This document shows, in pieces, positions 34,233-45,356 of a stretch of DNA of 64,000 nucleotides; the stretch's first letter is position 1, and every line of letters starts with the position of its first letter. Source of the DNA: Allobosea sp035944375 (GTDB lineage Bacteria; Pseudomonadota; Alphaproteobacteria; Rhizobiales; Beijerinckiaceae); assembly GCF_035944375.1 (NCBI RefSeq), contig NZ_DASZBE010000018.1. The stretch is one strand, 5' to 3'. The notes under the pieces were generated by a model, which was not told where the DNA came from, made no database searches, and was given only the letters and a program-made list of their open reading frames with translations. A program made the translations under genes and the position numbers.

Positions 34233-36935
34233 ATGGTGAACGCAACCGATGAAAAAATCGAGCAAATTTCAAAGGATGCAATAGACTGCATTGAAGAAGT
34301 TGCAAAAAAAGCAGAAGAAGCGCTTCTTCATCACCGCCGCGCTGGTGCCGGCGTGCTAGCAACAGTTCATACTTTAAACCACTTTGCGCCGGTCAACAGC
34401 ATAGGTGCGATTAGCGACGCAGAAAGATTGGCGCTCGATCGATTGCGAGCACAACCTGTTGTCGCTCGTGTCGAATATACGAGCAGCGACGGCAAGGCTG
34501 AGGTGATATTCGTCACGAGGGGGACGCCAATCGCAGTGCCGGGTTTCCGGATTGCGAGCTATAATTCACGCCTCGGAAAGATCGCTGCTATCGCCGCCGG
34601 CGAGACCTACGATCCAGATGATTTCGTTGTTGAAAGTTCCACAAAGCTCTTCCCGAAAGAGGATAGGGAGGGCTGGGACTCGCCCGACACGGAAATCCAT
34701 CTCGACGGTGCAGGCAAGTTTACGGTCGCATCGCTGCGTGCTCTGCTAGCGCCGCAAATCACGTCTCGCGAGGAGGACGACCCCTTTGCCGCGCTTGATG
34801 CCGGAGAACGTGAGAAGCTAGTTAGCGTTGGAATTCGGCGCGCGGTACTCTCTCATATCGCCCTTCGCGACCGACCCATCCTAGATCAGCAGCAAGACGA
34901 AATTTTCAGACTGCCGCTTAACGTACGTTGTTTTTTGTCAGGTCCGCCTGGTACCGGCAAGACGACGACACTGATCCGGCGCCTCGGACAAAAGACTGCT
35001 GTCGATGATCCGGAAGCACTTGATGCTCGCGAGCAGTCACTGATCAGGCAGGCAGAAGAAGATACCGGCGGGCCGCCTCATCGTACAAGCTGGATAATGT
35101 TTTCGCCCACCGAACTTCTGCGCCAATATGTAAAAGAGGCGTTCGCTCGCGAAGGTTTTCCCGCGACAGACTACCATATTCGAACTTGGAATGACTATCG
35201 CCGAGAGATTGCGCGAGACTACCTACGTCTATTGCGAACCGGCACAGGCAGCGGACCATTCATCGAGCGGGCCAGTGATGATTACCTTGACCTCGAAAGC
35301 ACGACCGCCGATCCAGCAGGGTGGTTCGATGATTTTGATGAATATCTCAGCGCTTCGCTGCACTCCGAAATCATTGATGACTTGGAGGCGATAACTCGTT
35401 CCAACAATGAACAACTGGCCCACCTCGCCCGTAAACTGACGCCTATCGTTGGCGAGAGGGAGGCAATTCGGCGCGGCACGATTTCTCCAAAGATCGCGAA
35501 CGTGCGAGAGGAGATCAAGGCTCTTTTGGAGCAGGGACGAACGGAAATCGGCAAGATCATCAATAGGACGGTCAACCGCGTGGTTCTCAATGACACCCAT
35601 TTCTTATCGGCGCTGAAGAAGCAACTTGAGGCCGAGGCCGAACACAGCGAAGAGGCGCACGAGGAAGCCGATGACGATACGGAGCTGGACGACGAGGAAA
35701 CCGATGCGCCGATCGCCCGCACTGTCAGCCGTGCGCAAGCCCGGTCGCGTTATGAACGGGCAATAATAGCTCTTGCGCGCGCGCGTGCGCGCCGCAGTTC
35801 GGTTCCGCCTAAATCCAAAAATGGCCAGTTGCTTGCTTGGCTTGGAGCGGAACGTGTCCCCGACGCAGAGCAATTGAATCAACTTGCCATAATCTCGGAC
35901 GAGCAACGAAGCCTGGGCCGCTTTACAAGCATCGATCGGCATGTACTGCGGAGTATCCCCAGGCTTTACAAAAAATTTCGCTCTGAAAGAAACGAACAAG
36001 GCAAGTGGTACCGCGCCGCGCCTGCTAAATCTATGGATATCTCGTGGCGCGAGCTTGATGTTGTAATACTTGCGACGCTTCGAGTGGCAAGCCGCGTGCT
36101 CGCTGGATACCGCCGCAATCCATCGGCGACCGCTCCTGAAAGTGGCATATTAGGCGATATCAGATCGCTTTACCGGAACCAAATACTTGTTGACGAAATG
36201 ACCGATTTCTCGGTCGTACAGCTTTCATGCATGTATGAGCTCACCCACCCGCTTGTGAAGTCTTTCTTCATATGCGGCGACATTAATCAACGACTTACCC
36301 CATGGGGCGTGCGCTCAAACGAGCAACTCGACTGGGTCGAGCCGCAAATTGAGCGCCGCTCGATAACGGTCGCATACCGTCAGAGCGCAAAGCTTGTTGC
36401 GCTTGCGATGGACGTGGCTCTGCTTGGAGGATCAAAAATTCAAGATATCGAGCTCCCGGACCGCGTCGACAACGATGGGGTTTCACCAGTCTGGGCGACT
36501 TGCCTCAACGACCACGACAGCATCGCCAACTGGTTGTCTCTCCGCATTCGGGAGATAGAGAGGATGGTCGGAAAAGTTCCCACAATTGCCGTCCTGGTAA
36601 ACGAAGAAAATATCGTCGAACCACTAGCAAATTCACTTAATACACATTTGCAAGAGATTAATCTCTCTGCTGTAGCATGTAAAGATGGCAAGATTGTCGG
36701 AAATAATCGTGATATACGGATATTTAATATTGAACATATCAAAGGTCTTGAATTTGAAGCCGTCTTCTTTATTGGCTTGGACCAAACGATAGAAAAATTT
36801 CCTGACCTCAACACAAAGTATCTCTACGTTGGCGCGACGCGAGCCGCCAACTATTTAGGCGTTACGTTCACTGCCGGGATTCCAGAGGAGGTGCGCACAC
36901 TTGCCAAGCATTTCGACGATTCTTGGTCGTCGTGA
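34233..36935 (+). CDS. UvrD-like superfamily 1 helicase, AT-rich insertion
   Basis: A 900-residue protein. Residues 1-215 are an unrecognised domain with an N-terminal coiled helix. The SF1A helicase core follows: Q-motif-like DQQQDEIF (218-225), Walker A SGPPGTGKTTT (236-246), Walker B LVDEMTDFS (652-660), motif III GDINQ (682-686), motif IV YRQSAKL (715-721), motif V EHIKGLEFEAV (834-844) and motif VI YVGATRAANYLGVTF (865-879). An acidic stretch covers 468-491. All catalytic residues are present, so ATP-driven translocation on DNA is likely. The gene is much richer in AT than its neighbours, stands alone and lies beside a tRNA gene, which points to horizontal transfer. A defence role is possible but unproven. 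Confidence 0.85.
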   Translation: MVNATDEKIEQISKDAIDCIEEVAKKAEEALLHHRRAGAGVLATVHTLNHFAPVNSIGAISDAERLALDRLRAQPVVARVEYTSSDGKAEVIFVTRGTPIAVPGFRIASYNSRLGKIAAIAAGETYDPDDFVVESSTKLFPKEDREGWDSPDTEIHLDGAGKFTVASLRALLAPQITSREEDDPFAALDAGEREKLVSVGIRRAVLSHIALRDRPILDQQQDEIFRLPLNVRCFLSGPPGTGKTTTLIRRLGQKTAVDDPEALDAREQSLIRQAEEDTGGPPHRTSWIMFSPTELLRQYVKEAFAREGFPATDYHIRTWNDYRREIARDYLRLLRTGTGSGPFIERASDDYLDLESTTADPAGWFDDFDEYLSASLHSEIIDDLEAITRSNNEQLAHLARKLTPIVGEREAIRRGTISPKIANVREEIKALLEQGRTEIGKIINRTVNRVVLNDTHFLSALKKQLEAEAEHSEEAHEEADDDTELDDEETDAPIARTVSRAQARSRYERAIIALARARARRSSVPPKSKNGQLLAWLGAERVPDAEQLNQLAIISDEQRSLGRFTSIDRHVLRSIPRLYKKFRSERNEQGKWYRAAPAKSMDISWRELDVVILATLRVASRVLAGYRRNPSATAPESGILGDIRSLYRNQILVDEMTDFSVVQLSCMYELTHPLVKSFFICGDINQRLTPWGVRSNEQLDWVEPQIERRSITVAYRQSAKLVALAMDVALLGGSKIQDIELPDRVDNDGVSPVWATCLNDHDSIANWLSLRIREIERMVGKVPTIAVLVNEENIVEPLANSLNTHLQEINLSAVACKDGKIVGNNRDIRIFNIEHIKGLEFEAVFFIGLDQTIEKFPDLNTKYLYVGATRAANYLGVTFTAGIPEEVRTLAKHFDDSWSS

Positions 36936-36990
36936 AATGGGGTGAGTGGCGCTGCTTTGGACGACGCGCATGGCAACGTTAGGACGCGAC

Positions 36991-37010
36991 AAAAACAGCC
37001 CGTTTTCGGC
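36991..37010 (-). terminator. Possible terminator after tRNA-Thr
   Basis: On the minus strand, downstream of the tRNA 3' end, GCCGAAAACGGGC is followed by TGTTTTTG. The stem is only four or five pairs with a bulge, so the call is weak, but position and T-tract fit tRNA transcript termination. Confidence 0.35.
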
Positions 37011-37037
37011 GGCCGCGGACGTCTCAGAATGTAGGAG

Positions 37038-37113
37038 TGGTGCCGCTTGAGGGATTCGAACCCCCGACCCCCTCATTACGAATGAGGTGCTCTACCAGCT
37101 GAGCTAAAGCGGC
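37038..37113 (-). tRNA. tRNA-Thr (anticodon CGT)
   Basis: The 76-nt cloverleaf is complete: acceptor stem GCCGCTT/AAGCGGC, D-arm GCTC...GAGC, anticodon stem CCTCA/TGAGG with loop TTCGTAA (anticodon CGT, reads ACG), T-arm with GGTTCGAATCC, discriminator A and an encoded CCA. Its 3' end faces the AT-rich helicase segment, the usual side for tRNA-directed integration. Confidence 0.96.
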
Positions 37114-37226
37114 GACGCGGGAGCCTCTACCAGCCCGGCCGATTCTTGGCAAGGCAAAGGGGCGGGGCTCTCGCCGGAAACTCCGGCTTTTCGCCCGCCC
37201 CCCTGCTTTCGTCCGTCCGCCTTGTG

Positions 37227-38174
37227 TCAGTCCTTGCGCAGCTTTTCCGTCTCGGGCTTCTCCTGGCCGAGCGCGACGATGCCGCGGCGGATGGCGCGGG
37301 TGCGGGTGAAGTGCTTGTGCAGGGTGTCGCCATCGCCGAAGCGGATGGCGCGGGTCAGCACCGCCAGATCCTCGCTGAAGCGGCCGAGCATCTCCAGCAC
37401 CGCATCCTTGTTGTGCAGGAAGACGTCGCGCCACATCGTCGGGTCGGAGGCCGCGATGCGGGTGAAGTCGCGGAAGCCGCCGGCGGAGAACTTGATCACC
37501 TCCGACTGCGTCACCGCCGCCAGATCCTCCGCCGTGCCGACGATGTTGTAGGCGATCAGATGCGGCAGATGGCTGGTGACGGCGAGCACGAGGTCATGAT
37601 GGCTCGCGGTCATGATCTCGACGATCGCGCCCATGCCCTCCCAGAACTGGCGGGTGGCGGCGATGGCGGCCGGGTCGGCGTCCTCGGCCGGGGTCAGGAT
37701 GCACCAGCGGTTGAGGAAGAGGCTGGGGAAGCCGGCATCGGGGCCGGAATTCTCCGTGCCGGCGACCGGATGGGCCGGGACGAAATGCACGCCCTCGGGC
37801 AGATGCGGCGTCACCGCATCGACAACCGATTTCTTGACCGAGCCGACATCGGAGAGGATCGCGCCCGGCTTCAGCGCAGACGCGATCTCGGCTGCGACCG
37901 GCCCGCAGGCGCCGACCGGCACGCAGAGGATGATGTGGTCCGCGTCCGCCACGGCAGCGGCGGCCGTGTCGGCGATCTCGTGGCCGAGGCCGAGTTCGCG
38001 GGCCCGCTGCCGCACCCCCGGCTCGCGGTCATAGAGCACGACGCGGCCGGCGAGGTTCAGCGCCTTGGCGGCATGGGCGATCGAGGAGCCGATCAGCCCG
38101 ATGCCGATGATCGCGAGCCGCCCGAAGAGCGGGGCGTCCCGCCGCGGGGCGAAGCTGTCCTGAGACGGCGCCAT
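37227..38174 (-). CDS. tyrA: Prephenate/arogenate dehydrogenase
   Basis: A 315-residue NAD(P)-dependent dehydrogenase of tyrosine synthesis. The Rossmann motif is RLAIIGIGLIGSSIA (about residues 19-33), followed by the family segments ILCVPVGA, ILSDVGSVK, FVPAHPVAGTENSGPDAGF with the catalytic histidine, and the C-terminal helical region TSHLPHLIAYNIVGTAED. It oxidatively decarboxylates prephenate (or arogenate) to the tyrosine precursor. Its ATG overlaps the stop of the upstream aminotransferase gene (TGATG). There is no fused chorismate mutase. Confidence 0.93.
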   Translation of the reverse strand: MAPSQDSFAPRRDAPLFGRLAIIGIGLIGSSIAHAAKALNLAGRVVLYDREPGVRQRARELGLGHEIADTAAAAVADADHIILCVPVGACGPVAAEIASALKPGAILSDVGSVKKSVVDAVTPHLPEGVHFVPAHPVAGTENSGPDAGFPSLFLNRWCILTPAEDADPAAIAATRQFWEGMGAIVEIMTASHHDLVLAVTSHLPHLIAYNIVGTAEDLAAVTQSEVIKFSAGGFRDFTRIAASDPTMWRDVFLHNKDAVLEMLGRFSEDLAVLTRAIRFGDGDTLHKHFTRTRAIRRGIVALGQEKPETEKLRKD

Positions 38175-39274
38175 CACGCCGCCAGGAAGTCGCTGAGCGC
38201 GGCGACGACGAGGCGGTTCTGCTCCTCGGTGCCGATGGTCATGCGCAGCGCGCCCGGCAGGCCATAGGCGCCAACGCCGCGCAGGATCAGGCCGCGCTGC
38301 GTCAGGAAGGCGTCGGCCTCCTTCGCCGTGCGGCCGGGCGTCGCGGGGAAATGGACCAGCACGAAATTGCCGACGGAGGGCGTCACCGTCAACCCGAGCT
38401 TCTCCAGCTCGGCGGTGGTCCAGGCCAGCCACTTGTCATTGTGCTCGATCGCGGCCGCGACATGGGCCTCATCGGCGATGGCCGCCGCGCCGGCCTCGAT
38501 CGCCGCGCCGTTGACGTTGAAGGGGCCGCGGATGCGCTCGAGCGCATCGATGATGTGAGCGGGGCCGTACATCCAGCCGATGCGGAGATTGGCGAGGCCA
38601 TAGATCTTCGAGAAGGTGCGCGTCATCACGACGTTCTCGCTCTCGGCGACCAGTTCGAGGCCCGAGGCATAGTCGTTGCGGCGGACATATTCGGCATACG
38701 CCGCGTCCAGCACCAGCAGCACATGCGAGGGCAGCCCGGCATGCAGGCGCTTGACCTCGTCGAAGGGCAGATAGGTCCCGGTCGGGTTGTTGGGGTTGGC
38801 GAGGAAGACGATTCTTGTGCGCGGCGTCACGGCGGCGAGGATGGCGTCGACATCGGCGGTGAGGTTCGTCTCGTCGACCACGACGGGCTTGCCGCCGGCC
38901 GCGAGGATGGCGATGCGGTAGACGAGGAAGCCGTGCTGGGTGAAGACGCCCTCGTCGCCGTCGCCGAGATAGGCCTTGGTGATCAGCTGGAGCAGTTCGT
39001 CCGAGCCGGTGCCGCAGAGGATGCGGCCGGCATCGAGCCCGTAGCGGCCGGCGATCGCCTCGCGCAGCTTGGTCGAGGAGCCGTCCGGATAGAGTTCGAG
39101 CTTGCCGGCGATCTTGCCATAGGCCTCGATCGCCTTCGGGCTGGGGCCCAGCGGCGTCTCGTTGGAGGAGAGCTTGTGCAGCTTCACGCCGGCCGGAGCG
39201 GCCGATTTACCGGGAACATAGGCCTCGATGTCGAGGACGCCCGGGCGGGGCATGGGGCGGGTGGCTGCGGACAT
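38174..39274 (-). CDS. hisC: Histidinol-phosphate/aromatic aminotransferase (HisC family)
   Basis: A 366-residue fold-type I PLP enzyme. Landmarks are KLSSNETPLGPSP, GSDELLQLITKAYLGDGD, FLANPNNPTGTYLP, the DAAYAEY aspartate, the PLP lysine in TRTFSKIYGLANLRIGWMYG and the arginine of ALRMTIGT. HisC-family members transaminate histidinol phosphate, and many also act on aromatic 2-oxo acids. Coupling to the prephenate dehydrogenase gene suggests a role in tyrosine/phenylalanine synthesis, perhaps in addition to histidine synthesis. The specificity is inferred. Confidence 0.9.
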   Translation of the reverse strand: MSAATRPMPRPGVLDIEAYVPGKSAAPAGVKLHKLSSNETPLGPSPKAIEAYGKIAGKLELYPDGSSTKLREAIAGRYGLDAGRILCGTGSDELLQLITKAYLGDGDEGVFTQHGFLVYRIAILAAGGKPVVVDETNLTADVDAILAAVTPRTRIVFLANPNNPTGTYLPFDEVKRLHAGLPSHVLLVLDAAYAEYVRRNDYASGLELVAESENVVMTRTFSKIYGLANLRIGWMYGPAHIIDALERIRGPFNVNGAAIEAGAAAIADEAHVAAAIEHNDKWLAWTTAELEKLGLTVTPSVGNFVLVHFPATPGRTAKEADAFLTQRGLILRGVGAYGLPGALRMTIGTEEQNRLVVAALSDFLAA

Positions 39275-39307
39275 GGTCTTGGCTCTCTTCGATTGTAACA
39301 CCCGCTC

Positions 39308-39405
39308 CGTCATCCTGGGCGACCGAAGGTCGACCGGGATCCATCGGAGGGCGCGACGCTCTACGATGGATCCCGGAGCGCCGCTGCGCGGCGTCCAGGA
39401 TGACG
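39308..39405. repeat. Palindromic element, CGTCAT/ATGACG family (copy 4)
   Basis: CGTCATCCTGG...CCGGGATCCATCG pairs with CGATGGATCCCGG...CCAGGATGACG. The central GGGATCCATC/GATGGATCCC is shared with the element at 32143-32254. It lies between the chorismate mutase gene and the aminotransferase gene. Confidence 0.83.
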
Positions 39406-39437
39406 GACGGTGGTTCAGGACGACATCGGAAGCGGGT

Positions 39438-40274
39438 TCACGAACGGACGGGCTTGAAGGCGAAACGGGCGGCGTGGCTGCCGATCTCGGCGAAGTCGCT
39501 CAGGCCGGCGGGCTCCAGCGAAGCGCGGATCGTGGCCTGGTCAACCTCGCCCGAGGCCGCCACCAATAGCGAGAGATGCGAGCCGTCGGCGGCCGAGGCC
39601 GAGACCTCGGCGAGATGCTGGGCGAGCCCGGCCCGCAGCGTCTCCGACCAGCGCTCGACGCGGGCGGCATAGAGCACGATTTCGCGCACGGCGGCGTCCG
39701 CCAGCGGCTTGGCGATGCAGTAGACCGGCGTGCCGGCCGGGTGGTTCGGCCGCTCGATGAAGGGAAGGCGCGCGATGATCTTGGGGGCGTCGGCGCCGAC
39801 GAGATCGCGCCACCAGATGCCGGCGCTGGCGCCCTGGTCCATGCGGAAGATGCCGAGATCGCCGGCCGAGTCCGCCACCGCGCGGATCACGGCGCGGGCA
39901 TCCGCATGGGTGACGAAGGGGACGGTGAAGCCGAAATGGAAGCGGGCGGAATCGCGCATCGCCGGATCGCCGCCCGAGACATCGGCATGGACCGCATAAT
40001 TCGCCTGCACATAGGTGAAGGTCGCGATGATGAGGCGCCAGATGCCCTCGATCGTGTCGAGCGGCAGAAGGCCCTGATGGCGCAGCGCGAGGCGCTTCAT
40101 CATGTCGGCCTCGCGGCCGGGGCGGAAGGCCGAACCCGACACCTGCGTCTTCTTGACCGAGATCAGCGTCTCGATGATCGCGGACCGCTCCATCAGCAGG
40201 CCGTGCATCTGCGTATCGATGCGATCGATCTCGGCGCGCAGATCAGCAAGGGTGGTCGGGGCGGCTTCAGTCAT
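39438..40274 (-). CDS. Chorismate mutase with C-terminal extension
   Basis: A 278-residue protein. Residues 1-95 are an AroQ-class chorismate mutase helix bundle (LADLRAEIDRIDTQMHGLLMERSAIIETLISVKK, then FRPGREADMMKRL and a third helix), which converts chorismate to prephenate. Residues about 100-278 form a second domain (FHFGFTVPFVTHADARAVIRAVADSAGDLGIFR...) that I do not recognise with certainty; it may be a regulatory or degenerate prephenate-dehydratase-like region. It precedes the aminotransferase and prephenate dehydrogenase genes on the same strand and is divergent from metX. Confidence 0.85.
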   Translation of the reverse strand: MTEAAPTTLADLRAEIDRIDTQMHGLLMERSAIIETLISVKKTQVSGSAFRPGREADMMKRLALRHQGLLPLDTIEGIWRLIIATFTYVQANYAVHADVSGGDPAMRDSARFHFGFTVPFVTHADARAVIRAVADSAGDLGIFRMDQGASAGIWWRDLVGADAPKIIARLPFIERPNHPAGTPVYCIAKPLADAAVREIVLYAARVERWSETLRAGLAQHLAEVSASAADGSHLSLLVAASGEVDQATIRASLEPAGLSDFAEIGSHAARFAFKPVRS

Positions 40275-40474
40275 GATGGCAGCGCGATCGCGAGGAACGG
40301 CCCTCGTCCCGAGGACCGGGGGTGGATGGAGGCTCTTAGCGCCGCAGCCCGCCCTTGGCAAAGCCGGGGGCGCAACGCCGCGTTGACATGACGCACGCGT
40401 CGCGGCATCGCTAGGGTTCGATCTTCCGAACGAGCTGACCGGCAAGACAGATTATCGCGTCGAAACGGACAAGA

Positions 40475-41644
40475 ATGAGCGACTTTTCCGCGAACCTGGC
40501 CGACCCCCTGAAGGAAGCGAACGAGCCGACGAGCGCGGTGGCGCGCTTTGGCCCCGACATGCCGCTCGCGATGGATTGCGGCGTCAGCCTGGATCATTGG
40601 CAGATCGCCTACCAGACTTACGGCACTTTGAACGCGTCCCGGTCGAACGCGATCCTGGTCTGCCATGCCCTGACCGGCGACCAGCATGTGGCCAGCCGCA
40701 ACCCGATCACCGGCAAGGGCGGCTGGTGGACCGCCATGGTCGGCCCCGGCAAGCCTGTCGACACCGACCGCTTCTTCGTGATCTGCGCCAATGTCGTCGG
40801 CGGCTGCACGGGGACGACCGGCCCGGCCTCGACCAACCCGGAGACCGGCCAGCCCTGGGGGCTCGGCTTCCCGATGGTGACGATCCGCGACATGGTGCGG
40901 GCCCAGCGGCACCTGATCGACCGCCTGGGCATCGAGACGCTGTTCTGCGTCGCCGGCGGCTCGATGGGCGGGATGCAGGTGCTGCAATGGGCGGCGAGCT
41001 ATCCCGACCGGGTCTTCGCCGCGTTGCCGCTGGCCACGGCCGCCAAGCATTCCGCCCAGAACATCGCCTTCCACGAGGTCGGCCGCCAGGCCGTGATGGC
41101 CGACCCCGATTGGCGCGGCGGTCGCTATCTGGAGGAGGGCACGCGGCCCTCCAAGGGGCTCTCCGTGGCGCGGATGGGGGCGCATATCACCTATCTCTCG
41201 GAGCCGGCGCTGCACCGCAAATTCGGCCGCAAGCTGCAGGACCGGGAGGCGCCGACCTTCTCCTTCGACGCGGATTTCCAGGTCGAGAGCTATCTGCGCT
41301 ATCAGGGGCTGTCCTTCGTCGAGCGCTTCGACGCCAATTCCTATCTCTATGTGACGCGGGCGATGGACTATTTCGATCTCGCCGCCGACCATGACGGCGT
41401 GCTAGCCAAGGCCTTTACCGGCACGAAGACGCGCTTCTGCGTGGCGTCTTTCACCTCCGACTGGCTGTTCCCCACCGCCGATTCCCGCGCCATCGTGCAT
41501 GCGCTCAACGCGGCGGGCGCCTCGGTCTCCTTCGTCGAGCTCGAAAGCGACAAGGGCCACGACGCCTTCCTGCTGGAGGAGCCCAACCTGTTCGCCACGA
41601 CGCGCGGCTTCCTCGGCGCGGCGGCACGGGCGCGGGGGATCTGA
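40475..41644 (+). CDS. metX: Homoserine O-acetyltransferase MetX
   Basis: A 389-residue alpha/beta hydrolase-fold enzyme of methionine synthesis. The nucleophile Ser163 is in the elbow AGGSMGGMQ; the aspartate is in SFTSDWLFP and the histidine in SDKGHDAFLLE. Other family marks are YQTYGTLNASRSNAILVCHALTGDQHV, NVVGGCTGTTGP and LGFPMVTIRDMVRAQ. It acylates L-homoserine, with acetyl-CoA or succinyl-CoA depending on the subgroup. A TTGACA hexamer at 40383-40388 could be its -35 box. I looked for a SAM-II riboswitch upstream and did not see one. Confidence 0.94.
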   Translation: MSDFSANLADPLKEANEPTSAVARFGPDMPLAMDCGVSLDHWQIAYQTYGTLNASRSNAILVCHALTGDQHVASRNPITGKGGWWTAMVGPGKPVDTDRFFVICANVVGGCTGTTGPASTNPETGQPWGLGFPMVTIRDMVRAQRHLIDRLGIETLFCVAGGSMGGMQVLQWAASYPDRVFAALPLATAAKHSAQNIAFHEVGRQAVMADPDWRGGRYLEEGTRPSKGLSVARMGAHITYLSEPALHRKFGRKLQDREAPTFSFDADFQVESYLRYQGLSFVERFDANSYLYVTRAMDYFDLAADHDGVLAKAFTGTKTRFCVASFTSDWLFPTADSRAIVHALNAAGASVSFVELESDKGHDAFLLEEPNLFATTRGFLGAAARARGI

Positions 41645-41661
41645 TGAGCGCCGCTTTTCCC

Positions 41662-41794
41662 CGTCATTCCGGGGCGGCCCGGAGGGCCGGACCCGGAACC
41701 CACGACCGGGTGAGCCCTGTCGGGCAGGTGTCTTTCAGTGCGGAGGCCAGTCGTGGGTTCCGGGTTCTTCGCTGCGCGAAGCCCCGGAATGACA
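41662..41794. repeat. Palindromic element, CGTCAT family (copy 5)
   Basis: CGTCATTCCGGGGC...GGAACCCACGA pairs with TCGTGGGTTCC...GCCCCGGAATGAC. The element fills the metX-metW gap and its right end abuts the metW ribosome site. Confidence 0.83.
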
Positions 41795-41807
41795 GGTGGA
41801 GATTCGC

Positions 41808-42431
41808 TTGACGACGATGGACACCCACACCAACCGCATCGACCTCAAGCTCGTCGCCGAGATGGTGACGCCGGGGTCGCGCGTGCTCGATGTCGGCTGC
41901 GGCGACGGCGCGCTGCTGGCGCTGCTGGCCGAGACCCGCAATGTCGATGCGCGCGGCATCGAACTATCGCGCGAGGGCGTGGCCGGCTGCGTGGCGCGCG
42001 GGCTTTCGGTGATCCAGGGCGACGCCGACACCGACCTGACGGAGTATCCCGACGACGCCTTCGACTATGTCATCCTGTCCCAGACCATCCAGGCGACGCG
42101 CAACCCGCGCTTCGTGCTGGAGCAGATGCTGCGGATCGGCCGGCGCGCGATCATCTCCTTCCCGAATTTCGGACACTGGAAGATGCGCAGCCAGGTCTTC
42201 TTCCTCGGCCGCATGCCGGTGACGGATTCGCTGCCCTATGCCTGGTGGGACACGCCCAACATCCACTTCTGCACCATCCGCGATTTCGTGACGCTGTGCG
42301 ACACGATCGGTGCGGAGAAGGAGCGCGCGGTGGCGCTCGATGCGGCCGGCGGCCGCGTCGGCGTCAGCGCGCCCTGGTGGTTCTGGAACCTGTTCGGCGC
42401 GCAGGCGGTGTTCCTGCTGAAGAGGAGTTAG
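41808..42431 (+). CDS. metW: Methionine biosynthesis protein MetW
   Basis: A protein of about 207 residues with a class I methyltransferase fold: motif I VLDVGCGDGALLALL, then GIELSREGVAGCVARGLSVIQGDADTDL and the MetW-specific VILSQTIQATRNPRFVLEQMLRIGRRAIISFPNFGHWKMR. MetW occurs next to metX in proteobacteria and supports the homoserine acyltransferase step. I favour the TTG at 41808, about seven bases after GGTGGAG; a GTG at 41796 and an ATG at 41817 are in frame. Confidence 0.9.
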   Translation: MTTMDTHTNRIDLKLVAEMVTPGSRVLDVGCGDGALLALLAETRNVDARGIELSREGVAGCVARGLSVIQGDADTDLTEYPDDAFDYVILSQTIQATRNPRFVLEQMLRIGRRAIISFPNFGHWKMRSQVFFLGRMPVTDSLPYAWWDTPNIHFCTIRDFVTLCDTIGAEKERAVALDAAGGRVGVSAPWWFWNLFGAQAVFLLKRS

Positions 42432-42439
42432 CGCGGAGC

Positions 42440-42548
42440 CGTCATGCTCGGGCCAAGACCCGAGCCGCTCTCGCCGCAGCGTGTCTGGCCGGAGATCGAT
42501 CCTGCAGGAGATCCCCGGGTCGGCGCTGCGCGCCGCCCGAGGATGACG
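42440..42548. repeat. Palindromic element, CGTCAT/ATGACG family (copy 6)
   Basis: CGTCATGCTCGGGC...CCCGAG forms a left hairpin and GGGTCGGCGCTGCGCGCCGCCC with GAGGATGACG a right one. It lies between the convergent metW and clpB genes and shares the inner GGCCGGAGAT sequence with the element at 57378-57469. Confidence 0.8.
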
Positions 42549-42561
42549 TAGGTTACTCCCG

Positions 42562-45183
<2,622 letters not shown>

Positions 45184-45274
45184 CTGTTCACTCCGCCCAC
45201 CGGCACGCCCCGTAGCAGCGTCGACCGGTCGCCTTTCGTCAGGATGGAGCGCCCGTTCGGGCCGCCCCTCGCGA

Positions 45275-45305
45275 CTTAGATAGTGTGGCATTCCCGCAAC
45301 GGAAG
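45275..45305 (-). promoter_or_regulatory. Possible heat-shock (sigma-32) promoter of clpB
   Basis: On the minus strand CTTCCG (45305-45300) and ACTATCTAAG (45284-45275) are spaced by 15 bases and resemble the alphaproteobacterial heat-shock boxes CTTG and CyTATnTnnG. The -35 part is a poor match. The position, about 90 bp before the clpB ATG, is suitable. Confidence 0.35.
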
Positions 45306-45321
45306 AGGCTGTGAAACCGAA

Positions 45322-45335
45322 TTGACCTGGGTCAA
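45322..45335. promoter_or_regulatory. FNR/FixK-type palindrome
   Basis: TTGACCTGGGTCAA is a perfect palindrome around TG and fits the TTGA-N6-TCAA pattern bound by FNR/FixK-family (CRP superfamily) oxygen or nitric-oxide regulators. It lies in the divergent clpB/DUF2293 promoter region, about 45 bp before the candidate -10 of clpB and 21 bp before the DUF2293 start. Confidence 0.45.
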
Positions 45336-45356
45336 ATCCCGCGCGCACCATGGGCC

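Noticed and set aside
33925..37113. Direct repeat of the tRNA-Thr 3' end as an attachment-site pair
   Set aside because: No second copy of the T-arm/acceptor sequence was found at the left side of the AT-rich segment, so tRNA-directed integration is not shown.
40390..40474. Possible SAM-II riboswitch before metX
   Set aside because: SAM-II elements often precede metA/metX in alphaproteobacteria, but I could not find the conserved pseudoknot sequence here; only an unremarkable short hairpin is seen.
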